Source of the DNA: Symsagittifera roscoffensis
Taxonomy: Eukaryota; Xenacoelomorpha; Acoela; Convolutidae
DNA: 64,000 bases
NCBI RefSeq assembly: GCF_963678635.1
Contig: NC_087066.1
Span: 45,431,225 to 45,495,224 of the forward strand
Direction: 5' to 3'
Notes under the pieces: model-generated
What the model saw: only the letters and a program-made list of their open reading frames with translations
What the model was told of the DNA's origin: nothing
Databases searched by the model: none
Program-made: the position numbers and the translations under genes
Shown: one piece after another, positions 21,628 to 31,878 of the stretch
Layout: each line of letters opens with the position of its first letter
Position numbering within the stretch: the first letter of the stretch is position 1

Positions 21628-22305
21628 ACAAGGGTGGATCTAGGATTTTCTCCAGAGGGGAGGGCGCATTTTCGCAATTTTGTCGACCATTTCCTTTGGG
21701 TCGACCAAATTTAATTTCTGGGCTCTACCAAGTCACTATAAAACCCTCCGTTAGGCACTTTCAGAAAAATTTCGAACAATCAATTGCGTTTTTTAGCGCG
21801 CGCTAGCCCTCCTTCCAAAAAAGCAAATGTTGCTTCCTGGGCGCATGTTAAAATTTCAGGGTCGGTCAGCTAAAATGGATGTTTTAAAAAGTAGTAAAAG
21901 GGTACCCTTTGGGTCGACAGGAGCAGGGGTTCCGCAAAATATATGGCCATATTATGGGGTTTAATTCGTTCCATAATTTGAAAAAAATGAAAAATCAAAA
22001 CAAATTATTCAATTTTAAAAAAAAATTTTTGAAACGAGTTTAGCATCCCAAAGCTCTTTATTGACTTTTAAGAAAAGAGTAGCCTCAAGCCTGAGCAAAA
22101 CCCCCCCCCCCCCCCCCCCCTCCGTAAAAAGTTTTGGTGGAAGCAGTTTTGCTATTTTTTTTTCTAATAAGTTTCTGCTTGGTGAACTTCGCCTCCTTTT
22201 TGGCCTGCTAGCTTGGCATGCTCGATTTGTCATGTAATGCAAGCGGTGCGTAACTCTGCCACTACCCCCCCCACCCCCTGAATACCCCCTTAAATCCGCC
22301 CCAGC
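21628..22305. repeat. dispersed repeat, copy 2 (GGATCTAGGATTTT start)
   Basis: Begins GGTGGATCTAGGATTTTCTCC like the copy at 1,318 and ends near AAATCCGCCCC, again roughly inverted. It is longer than copy 1 and contains a C tract at 22,101-22,121 and a second one near 22,266. Coordinates are approximate. Confidence 0.45.
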
Positions 22306-22387
22306 AAGCTTAGTTGATGGCATGCAGCAGGATGCATGCAGCCAACAAATTAGCGATTTAATCTTTCTCAAATTAAAACAATGTTAC

Positions 22388-22440
22388 TTACACATAACTA
22401 CTCAATGATTCATTCCGAGACTCCTGAGCATTCATACATC
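22388..22440 (-). CDS. candidate 5' exon on the minus strand
   Basis: A 53-base segment lies between acceptor 'gcttattttcag' and a strong donor 'gtaagtaac', with one frame fully open and an ATG ten bases in (M-N-A-Q-E-S-R). It could begin the XKR protein, but its exit phase does not fit exon 15,169-15,286 directly, so an intermediate exon would be required. It may also be UTR or chance. Confidence 0.22.
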
Positions 22441-22507
22441 TTATCTGAAAATAAGCAAGTTTAATTCACGCATTTTTTTAAATTACTTACAAAACATTTC
22501 AATTCGA

Positions 22508-22965
22508 CTAGCGTGTAAAGCACCTCTGGTGCTTCAAATTTATGTTACCTCATAAAAAAACCGCATATATTGAAAATAATAGTTGCATCCTTTGAGTGCA
22601 CTCTGACAGCACCCAATTACAGGGTTGTTGATTTCAAATTTTGTAAAGTTATTGAAGTTTTTTTTTCTTCAAATTTTGAAAACATACAATTTTGTGAATT
22701 TAGTAATCAGAAGGTCAAAAAGTATCATAGTAACCGAGGTTACAGTCAGGAGTCCCTTCATCACGTATTCCAGTCAAAATCCTTGGAATTTTCTAGATAT
22801 GGAAGTGATAATGATAAAAGATGATGACAAGTGTTTAAGTCCTTTTCAATTAAAATTTTGTGAATTTGTTTCATATCTAATTTCGTTTAAAATTTTCAAA
22901 ATGACAGAAAACGTCACGTCCCGGAAACTATAAACCTTAGAGCAGTCGCATTTGGACCCAAGATT
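22508..22965 (-). mobile_element. Helitron-like element, 3' end and partial body
   Basis: On the minus strand the sequence ends with hairpin GCACC-aga-GGTGC (plus 22,520-22,532), eight bases, then CTAG followed by T. A hairpin a few bases before CTRR with insertion before T is the hallmark of Helitron 3' ends. The body matches the 163-bp monomers at 57,075-58,440. No helicase is encoded, so it is non-autonomous. Confidence 0.65.
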
Positions 22966-23099
22966 TGCATATTTCTAACATTCGCCCAGACATTACACAT
23001 AGACGGAGCGTAGAAAAAAAACCTATTGACTAGCAGGCGTCAGTTACATTGATTCTACTCGTTTTTAACCGTCTAGATCTAGCCAGTTCGTTTTCTGGT

Positions 23100-23123
23100 A
23101 TAATAATAATAATAATAATAATA
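23100..23123. repeat. (AAT)n microsatellite
   Basis: About eight perfect TAA/AAT units lie just upstream of the giant LTR element. Confidence 0.9.
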
Positions 23124-23187
23124 GATTTAGGAATTATACAGACAGCAGCACGCGATGAGGACATCGATCTTGAGTCCGGGGAGTATG

Positions 23188-24071
23188 TGCCAGTCGGTCA
23201 TATCTGGAAGTTTGACCTTGAGGAATAGGAAATACGTGGTTTTTGAAAAATGAAGTTTAATTTTTCAAAATTCGAATTGAGCCTGCCATGCTCAGTTTTC
23301 TCGCGACAACTGAAAACATAAAATATAAAATCAGAACAACCGAATTACAATTGCGAGAAAGTTGTCAAATAAAGACAGTGGGAAATTGCTATTCGCAATT
23401 TCCGTCGTAGAAAACGAGAGTAGAGCTGTCCTATCAGATATCGGAGACAGAGCAATCACAAGAGCAAATCAAAATTCGACTGAACCAGAGTGAACCCTCA
23501 ATGGAAAGGTAGACAACTGAAGTCTCCCAATGGTTCAGATCCAAAACTACGTTCTCAAGTTAAAACTCATTTCCTTTGATTGGTACTCATTGTTAGAAAA
23601 CTTCTCGAGTTATATTCAATTATATTCATGCTAGAGTTATTAATTAGCTTAATTACTCTGTTTCTCAAGTGTGCTGCTATGTAAGTACCTATTTTAATTT
23701 TCCCGAGTGTATTTTGTGATAAGTATGTTGAAGTAAGGTGAGTTTTAGGTTGATCCATCTGAAATGGATCAAAGTTTCACTGTCCAATAAAAAGTAACTT
23801 AACGAATTGTTCCGACCCTGTTTTTAACGGCGTTCGTGTATTTTGAGTATTTTGAGACCTAAGTATGGGGACGTTCTTATTTTCTAGAGTGGGGGGGGGG
23901 GGGTATTTTGGTAGTGGCCTTTAAGTTGTAACGGGTTCTAGTCTCCGAATTGGCTCCGACCGTTTTTGAGGTAGAAAAACACAAGAGATAGTGTCCCTGA
24001 CTCTTGAGCCAATGGTTATAGGGCCTATTTTTCTTAAGCCTCATATGTGACCGAAGCTGGCGACTGTTACA
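23188..24071 (+). repeat. 5' LTR of the giant element
   Basis: Bounded by TG...CA (TGCCAGTCGG at the start, GACTGTTACA at the end), 884 bp. The right boundary is firm because homology with 43,286-43,685 ends at the same TGTTACA. The left boundary comes from the point where homology with the minus-strand LTR at 47,487-48,378 starts. The LTR includes a G tract near 23,888-23,901 and an 'ccaataaaaag'-like A-rich motif near 23,783. Confidence 0.75.
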
Positions 24072-24082
24072 AAGTGTTTTCA

Positions 24083-24098
24083 TGGCGCTCCTGGGTGT
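24083..24098 (+). promoter_or_regulatory. candidate primer-binding site
   Basis: TGGCGCTCCTGGGTG lies 11 bases after the LTR and is conserved in the related minus-strand element. A TGG start fits pairing with a tRNA CCA end, but the gap from the LTR is longer than usual and I cannot match a tRNA species. Confidence 0.3.
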
Positions 24099-24570
24099 TT
24101 TACGACATCATGACTACGAAGTCGAACCCACTTGACACAGCTCCGGGCTACATGCCCATTCTAGAGTACCGGTGGTACGGTTCAGCGGGAACGTGTAAAC
24201 CTTCCGGTTGTACCATGATAGCTTTTTAAGAAAACTTGAAAAAACTTCCTGGTACGTTCTCCGAACGAGGCTTAGCTAACCGAGTAAGGGGGGTAATTAG
24301 GGGGACAAAAATACGAGCAAAAAGACAAAAAGCGAAACAAAAACAAAAAAAAAGTATAGAAAAAGGAACAAAAACCATAAAACAAAAATGACAGTGACTT
24401 TGACACCAGATTAGTTGGATCAAACCTTTATATTAATTAAATAGTATGCCCATACTGTTTTAGAAGACCGATGGTTTCGATCAACCTGGCAATCTAATCC
24501 AGCAACCTCAATAAGGTGCCCAAAAGGGGGCGTTGTTAAGAGTTTTCAGATAGCTTGCTACTTAGCTGGA

Positions 24571-24850
24571 CTACTGAGAGACTTGACTGGAAGAGGTGAC
24601 CAGCCGAGCGGGAAAATGGTTCACACGGATTGAGCCGAACCACTAGGAGACTTGACTGGAAGAGGTGACCAGCCGAATGGGAAAGTGGTTAACAGGGATT
24701 GAGCTGAACCGCTAGGAGACTTGACTGGAAGAGGTGACCAGCCGAATGGGAAAGTGGTTAACAGGGATTGAGCTGAACCGCTAGGAGACTTGACTGGAAG
24801 AGGTGACCAGCCAAGTGGGAAGGTGGTGCTGGTGTCCAGTGCAGTGCACG
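24571..24850 (+). repeat. 69-bp tandem repeat in the element leader
   Basis: ACTTGACTGGAAGAGGTGAC recurs at 24,581, 24,650, 24,719 and 24,788, a 69-bp period with nearly four units; the middle units are almost identical. Related units occur inverted at about 46,780-47,010. Because 69 is divisible by three, it produces repetitive open frames; I see no sign that they are coding. Confidence 0.9.
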
Positions 24851-25734
24851 TCAAGGGGACAACCAGCACAGGACCGCCACAACAAGAGGAGGATGCACAG
24901 GGGTGTTCTCAAGTTGGACAAACGGGTATCGTTAAAATCCACATTACATTAAAGGAAATAAGTGTAAAATTGGATAAGCGGAGCCCCATTGTTTTGAGGA
25001 AGTTTTTACTCAAGCAGGCCTGGAAACAGGTCTACGGTTTTCTCTCGAGAGGTTTAGCACCCGGCGCTTAAGGGAATTTTTGGCTTAAGAGGGGGGCTAA
25101 AGAGGGGGGAGGTTAGAAGGGGGGCTGGTTAGGTTAAAGGTTGGTGGTTGTAAAGTGTAAAAAGGGGGGACATTAGAGTAACTAATTGATCGGCATCGTC
25201 GATTTAGTTTCATTAAATTCTTATACGCGTCGGTTATAAGGAGCGGATATCCAAATTTAACATCGAATTAAGGTAGGTACCCTGGTCGGATTGGTAGGGG
25301 GGAACGGACATAGACAGTTTTTGTGATACCCCATAAGATCGCTAGCAGGGGGGAGGAAACGCGTGGCAATCGGGTACCAGGCGTTTTTTCGGACAAATGT
25401 TGACATCTGTCAGCTTTGAATTTTAGGTAGGTACATTTCTCTATTTTTTTAATTTTTCCTGTTTAAATTTTTACGTTTTGGTGAGAATTTGTTATTGGTA
25501 TTTGAACGAACAGGTGATCACAAGATACCTGCGAAGAAGTTGGGGTTTCAAATTGCCTGAAATAACGAAAGGGAGATAAATACAGGGGGGTCAGTTTTGA
25601 AGCTTTTGGCCATTAAGAAAGGGTTTTTGGGAAAATTTTTACTAGAGCTCAAGTGGTGGTACACGGTACAGTGGTTCGAGAGTCCCCACAACGAAGAGGA
25701 AGAAATTCTACTATCCAGACACTTGGTGACAAGT
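24851..25734 (+). other. element leader, non-coding
   Basis: No supported gene. Parts (for example 25,010-25,330 and 25,500-25,700) are conserved, inverted, at 45,900-46,660 and again at 52,010-52,700, which shows that they belong to the retroelement. Confidence 0.6.
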
Positions 25735-26430
25735 CTTGGGACAGTACCGAAGAAGTCTTGGTACATTGCAGTCTGGGGACGGTCTTGGAGCAGTGCAATC
25801 TTGGGACAGTGCAGTCTTGGGACCGTCTTGGGACGGTGCAGTCTTGGGACAGTCTTGGGCCAGAGCAGTCTTGGTACGGTCTTGGGACAATACAATCTTG
25901 GGACACTGGTCTTGGGACAGTGGTATTGGGACAGTAGTCTTGGGACAGTGGTCTTGGGACAGTTGTCTTGGGACAGTGGTCTTGGGACAGTGGTCTTGGG
26001 ACACTAGTCTTGGGACAGTAGTCTTGGGACATTAGTCTTGGGGCACTAGTCTTGGGACAGTAGTCTTGGGACAGTAGTCTTGGAACAGTAGTCTTGGGAC
26101 ACTAGTCTTGGGACAGTAGTCTTGGGACAGTAGTTTTAGGGCAAGGGTCTTGGGACAGTAGTCTTGGGACAGTAGTCTTGGGACACTAGTCTTGGGACAG
26201 TAGTCTTGGGACAGTAGTCTTGGGACAGTAGTCTTGGGACACTAGTCTTGAGACAGTAGTCTTAGGACAGTAGTCTTAGGACAGTAGTCTTAGGACAGTA
26301 GTCTTAGGACAGTAGTCTTGGGACAGTGGTCTTGGGACACTAGTAGTCTTAGGGCAAGGGTCTTGGGACACTAACAAGAAGTACTGGGACAGCACCGAAT
26401 AGTCTTGGGACAGTAGAGAGAAAGCTTGGG
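25735..26430 (+). repeat. 14-bp tandem array (cttgggacagtagt)
   Basis: Dozens of units of CTTGGGACAGTAGT and close variants (cttgggacactagt, cttaggacagtagt) run head to tail for about 690 bases. The related minus-strand element carries the same core in 21-bp units. Overlapping open frames here in all frames are by-products of the repeat. An RNA-structural or packaging role is conceivable but unsupported. Confidence 0.92.
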
Positions 26431-26681
26431 ACAGCACGAAGTAGTGGGGTGACGGTACTAAAGGGTCTTAAGACAGGGCGAAAAAACTGAATCAAAAGCA
26501 ATAGGACTAGTCGGAACGCGATACTGTTAGGGTCACGAATTAGTAAAATTTTAATAAAGTCTTATAAGGAACAGAAAAGTAGTTTTTCTTTTCATTATCA
26601 ACAAAATTTTTTAAGTTTTTATTCTTAGAATAGGATTTTGTAAATACCAATATTGTAAATAGAATCAATTGTAAAAAAATC
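26431..26681 (+). other. leader between array and gag, non-coding
   Basis: AT-rich sequence directly upstream of the first plausible gag start; nothing recognisable in it. Confidence 0.4.
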
Positions 26682-28876
26682 ATGAGACGGAGCAGGGTAC
26701 CGGTGGCTGAAAAAAGATCTACAGAATCAAAGACAAAATATAACTCGTCGCTACGTAAAACGACATCTATGGGCCCAAAGGTAACAAAGAAGAACTTTTC
26801 ATTTAGCATGGTCAACACGAGGAGTAATACAGAGAACAAAACAAAAGAGGGCACGGGGGGGGGGAACAAGCGGAACCCGCAATCGAGATTGACCTAGAAA
26901 CACCAGACCAGAGTGTGGATGAGGTGGAGAAGAAGACGACGGAGTCAACACCGATGCCGAATGCAGAAGAACCAAATCCAAAGTCCATGGAGTTCTCGCC
27001 TATAGACACTGTGGAAGACACAACGGGCAACACGCCAGAAATAGTACAGGACGAGTCTCAAGCAAAAAGAACGTCATTTACTGAAAGGTTGGCAATGATG
27101 GTCGGGATGAAATCGAGAGACATAGTGACGGAGGAACCGAAAGCCGAGAAAGGCAAAACATTCGGAACGGTTTCCACGAAAACGACAGACACCGACCAAA
27201 AAGAGGACCAGGTAAGACCGGGAGCAGCAGCAAACAACAGGGCAACAGCTGACCATGAAACAACAACTTCTCTCGATCTGGGTGATCTGATGGCGAAGCT
27301 AGATCAGATCGACAAGAGACTAAAGCACAGCGAGGAGGATAGAAAGGTAATAAAAAAAGAATTAAGATACAACAAACATGAGTACCTATTTCAACTATTT
27401 CAACTATTTCAATTTGGCGAAAGCGACAGAGGAAAAGCTTCAGTAGATGTCAGACAAGGTAGATGCCACTGATGGAGAGCGAGGCAAGAACACCAAAAAA
27501 GACATGCAAGAGATGAAGCAACGGTATGACGCAGTGAACAGCCAGTTGGGGAGGCTGGAAACGAGAATGGACACAATGAGTAGGGACCAGGCTGAGAGTT
27601 CATGTGCAATACAGGCAAAACTAGACGCCATCTTGAGAAACTCTACGTCACAGGACAGGCCGGCAGCGGAACGAACGCAAGGCAACAGAGTTGACTTCGT
27701 GGAACCACAACGGAACAAACGGCAATCAACACCGTTACCATTACCCCGGGATGCCCCAGGTACAGCACCGGGGGGGCCAAAGCGATTATGAAAAGTGGAA
27801 CAGCAAACACGACGAGTGGTCCAGGGGATTCGACGACTCACAATAACGTGGGACCGGATGTCATGACGTGGGCAAGCACCTGGGAAATGATGAACAGGAC
27901 ACTAGAAGCCTTCGCCACGAGGAACACCGACTCGAGTGACAGAGGAAGTAACAAATCCAGGAAAACTTTCAAAAAACCGAAAGAATTCAAGGATGATTCA
28001 GATGGATGCATTGATACTTGGGTAGAAGTCATGAGATTGCACTTGGAACAAGACAACTTGAACGATGAGAGGCAAGCATGCACAGCGATACTCAGCAACT
28101 TGGAAGGCACGGCGTTGAAATGCGTGGTTGCGAAGAAGGAAGAGGATCGCGACACTGCGGATAAAATCTTCGAGATATTGTTGAATCGATTCGGGTCAGG
28201 CATGAAGGGTCATCAAGCGATGATGCGATTTGAAAAGAGAAGACAAAGGGACGATGAATCAATAGATAGGTTCCTAGATGATCTTGAGAGCTTGAGACGA
28301 AGGAGTGACCCTGAAGAGTCCACAAACAGAAGAAACTTTAGCATCGCCTCAAAGTTCATTGATGGGGTAAAGAGTAACGACTTGAGAACAATGTTAGCAA
28401 CATACTATACATTGACTCCAGAAGAGATGAGAAAGAAGTCGAGAGAGTACATGCTAATGAAACCCAAGAAATACTCATATTCAGATAAGGGGAATATGCA
28501 AGGGGGGAACCAACCACAAAGGTCGTCATGGTAAAAGCCTAGAGATGACATGGACAAACGTAGATCATGCGCGAACTGCGGGTCAGCTGATCATCACGTG
28601 GCGGATTGCACAACATACAAGCAGGGCATGAAGAGTCTGGGATACGCACCAGATGAGGAGGACATGAGCCAGATGGAAGAACACGAGTACTATAGTGGCT
28701 TAATCATCAAAATAGGTGCAAGATGCTTCTTGTGCAATCAGGAGGGGCACTTCAGGATGGATTGTCCTTTGTTTTGGGAGGCGGTCAAGAACCAGAGTCA
28801 CCCCAAACATAAATTGGCATTAGCGGCGGTGCAGAATCAGCGAAAAAGACAGACCGAGTTTGAAAAAAAAACCTAG
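26682..28876 (+). pseudogene. gag: retroelement gag (capsid and nucleocapsid), broken
   Basis: The start ATG at 26,682 opens a charged N-terminal region. A coiled-coil-like stretch follows near 27,450-27,600, then a capsid-like segment at 27,980-28,400 (WVEVMRLHLEQ, ILLNRFG, FLDDLESLRRR). Two CCHC knuckles of spacing C-x2-C-x4-H-x4-C come last (CANCGSADHHVADC near 28,570 and CFLCNQEGHFRMDC near 28,730). Breaks: frame changes at a G tract near 26,855, near 27,350-27,410 and at a G7 run near 27,770; an in-frame TAG near 27,450; and an in-frame TAA at 28,532. Gag forms the particle and binds the genomic RNA. Confidence 0.8.
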
Positions 28877-30292
28877 AAGCACCGAGTACGGAACTGCCAA
28901 CGAAGACAGTGAAGGCTGTAACGCAGGTTAACAATGCGATAGAGGCCACGGCCAGGAACGCCCTAGATATAAATTATGAGAAAGCGGCGTCAGAGGCTAT
29001 TAACAAGGTGAAAGAGGACCAAGCAACGGTTGAGGCAAGGAATCGACAAACAGAGATTGAATGAGACGTTAAGTTGCTCGGTGCCAGTGCCAGAAGCTGT
29101 AGCAGGGTCGACAAAGAGTGGAAATTGCAACACTCTGAAAATGGTGACAGGAAAGCCATTTGGCATAACGATAATCGGAGCCAGGATAATGTCGATAATC
29201 ACTGTAGGTGGCCATGAGGTGACAAGGAACTTAAGTGAACCCAGCGACCAGACAGTAATGCACCTTGACGTACACGCAGATTACTTGAGTGCGATAAGCC
29301 CACAGACGACATCTAGAGCCTTGAGGGCGCTACTCACGAGAGGTGGCAACAAGTCGGTCTGTGTGGACAACAGATACACAGAAGCTTATGGTCCGCATGA
29401 GGTGATGTTGAATATAGATGGGATAAACATCTACACGAAAACAATGATAAAATGTGATGACGATCTAGTGGGACAGATCTACGTGGGCAAAGAAGAACTA
29501 AAGGTGAGATCGATTGGAAACTGTGCCATGCTGGAGGAAGATGCAATGCACATCGGGACAGAGGCAGACGTATCAGCACACGTGCTTGACATAAGTGGCA
29601 AGAAGACTCACTTGCGTGGGTTACTCGATACTGGAGCGGTCTTGAGTGTAATACCAATCGAAACGTGGGAGTGAATGGGCTTCAACAAAGATGATTTGAT
29701 AGACTCGAGAATACGGTTGTCAGCTGCCAACAAAGGGGCGCTGCGGGTGATAGGCAGAACACCAATAATAGCCCTAAATCTAGGGGAACGCAATCTGTGG
29801 ATGAGCTTTCTTGTGGTAGAAAACCTAGATGAGTCTGACCAGTTCATTTTAGGCAGGGACTTCATCAGGAACTTCGACGTAACAATTGATTTGAACAATG
29901 CGATGTTCAGGATAAGAAACCCTGATAGGAGGTACGCAATTAAACCGGTAAATTTAATAATAGCGATTGAAAATAAAGCACCGGTATTCTTGAGTAGGAG
30001 GGTGAAAAAAAAGGCGAACGAAACGGCAATCGTAAGCTTGCGAATGAAAAGTTACAATGAACTAAGTGACAACAAGCAAGTATGCATAGTCCCGAATCCT
30101 AATAGTCAAAGTGCTGCTGTTTTAGGAAGATCCTTCTCTATAACCAAGAGCGGTCTCTGCGTCAGTGTCTTGTTGAATACTCTTGATGTACCCATCACGA
30201 TACAGAGGGGGAGGAAGCTGGGATATGCTTTACCCGTAAAAACTTGACTGAAAATTCAAAACAAAGTGGACAAAATTTGTATCTTGAGATGA
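28877..30292 (+). pseudogene. aspartic protease region of pol, broken
   Basis: After a frame change at an A9 run (28,863-28,871) and a change back near 29,040, one frame runs on. It carries the protease signature LLDTGAVLSVIP near 29,620-29,655 and the later FILGRDFIRNFDVTID near 29,850, as expected of a retropepsin. In-frame TGA codons at 29,672, 30,245 and 30,290 interrupt it. The enzyme would mature the Gag-Pol polyprotein. Confidence 0.75.
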
Positions 30293-31878
30293 TTGAAGAA
30301 AATAAAAGATTCATCAGGTCTTGTGAAATCAATTAGGTCAGAGACAGACGATGGGCTATCGAGCTGTTCGAATTTTCCGGAACGGCCCACATTAGATGAA
30401 ATGCAGAGTGATAAACCGGTCCTACCGGAGATCGAACATTTAAGGGGCAAGTTGACGGACGAACAGCTCGAAGCCATCAAAGACGTACTAGAGCGGAACG
30501 AGAAAGTTTTTTCGAGACATAAGGCAGACATCGGATGTTGTAATTTTGTTGAGCATGAAATAGAAATTGAAGAGAATGCGGTACCACACAGGGAGGGGGC
30601 GAGGCGTATGACCCCCCACAAATCAGAGGCATTTAGGAAAGAAATAAAGACATTACTAGAGTATGACATGATAGAACCATCCAAGTCACCGTGGGCGTGT
30701 GGAGTAGTGATGGCCAAAAAGAAAGGCGACCAATTGAGGTTTTGCTTTGAATTTCGGTATCTGAACTTCGTCACGGTGAAGGATATGCCTATCCCATACC
30801 TAGGATTGACGAGAGCCTCTCGAAGTTAGGGGACGCGAATTTTTTTACAACTCTTGATTTAGGTTCGGCTTTCTGGCAGGTCCCGCTGAGGAAGCAAGAC
30901 AGAGACAAAACAGGGTTCGCTTGCGAGTTGGGGCTGTTTCAATGGAAAAGGATGCCGTTTGGTCTTTGCAATGCCACAGCCACGTTTCAACGGTTGATGG
31001 CACATGCGCTGATAGGTGTGACAAAGAAGTACGGCAATCTGATAATGTGCCTTGTGGATGACGTGGTAATAGCGACGCCCACACTAGAAAACCACATCGA
31101 GCGACTGGACGAGGTGTTTGCATGTATGAAGAGGTCGGGGCTAAAGTGTAAACCGTCAAAGTGCGAGATACTCAAGGATTCGATAAAATACTTGGGCAGA
31201 ATGGTGGATAGGCACGGCATCAGACCGGATCCAGATGCATTGGAAGCAGTTCTAACTTGGAAATCGCCAAAAACGGAACACCATTTGATGAGCTTCCTGG
31301 GTTTCGCGAACTACTACAGGGAATTCATCAAGGGCTATGCGGACAAAGTATACCCGATGCAACAATTAATGAGACACAAAGGCAAAAAGTTCACATGGAA
31401 CAACGCAGCAAAAAAATCATTCCAGAGAATAAAGAAAGAGTTGTGCGAGGCACCGGTGTTAGGGATGCCAACGGAAAAAGGTATGTACGTGTTGGATACG
31501 GACGCGTCGGTAGTCGCGATTTCTGGAATTCTCCATCAAGAACAAGAATGGAACGGGAAGACAGTCTTAAGACCAATAGCGTACGGGAGCAAAGTCTTGA
31601 GTGATACAGAAATGAAGTACGGGGCGCCGAAAGCAGAGATGTTCGCGGTGGTTACTTTTGTCAAGAAATACAGAGCATATTTAGGCAGTGAGCCATTTAA
31701 GCTGCGGGTCGACAACAGGGCACTCAGCTGGCTGAAGACGTACTCGATGGACCAGAGCTACATTGGGAGATGGATAGTTCGCTTGAATGGGTACAACATG
31801 ATAATTGAGCATAGAACAAGGGACAAACATCAGAATGCCGATAGATTGAGTAAGAAGACGGAGTTCTACGAGAGATAG
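30293..31878 (+). pseudogene. pol: reverse transcriptase and RNase H, broken
   Basis: RT motifs appear in order: a fingers segment before 30,790; TTLDLGSAFWQVPL near 30,850; FQWKRMPFGLCNATATFQ near 30,940; the catalytic CLVDDVVIAT near 31,050; and FLGFANYYREFI near 31,290. RNase H follows, with VLDTDASVVAISG near 31,490, a Glu in KAEMFAVV, and LRVDNRALSWL near 31,705. Order and motifs are Ty3/gypsy-like. Breaks: a frameshift near 30,795 between the fingers and palm, and a TAG at 31,876 just after RNase H. The enzyme would copy element RNA into DNA and remove the RNA strand. Confidence 0.9.

Noticed and set aside
22015-22371. A 118-codon minus-strand frame
   Set aside because: Crosses two C/G tracts in a dispersed repeat, giving Gly runs; not gene-like.
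24571-24850. Regularly spaced repeats considered as a CRISPR array
   Set aside because: Units are contiguous 69-bp tandem copies without unique spacers, in a eukaryotic retroelement leader.
25548-26035. Overlapping open frames of up to 136 codons on both strands with Gln-Asp/Leu-Gly-Thr repeats
   Set aside because: They are translations of the 14-bp tandem array in every frame; the non-coding repeat explains them.
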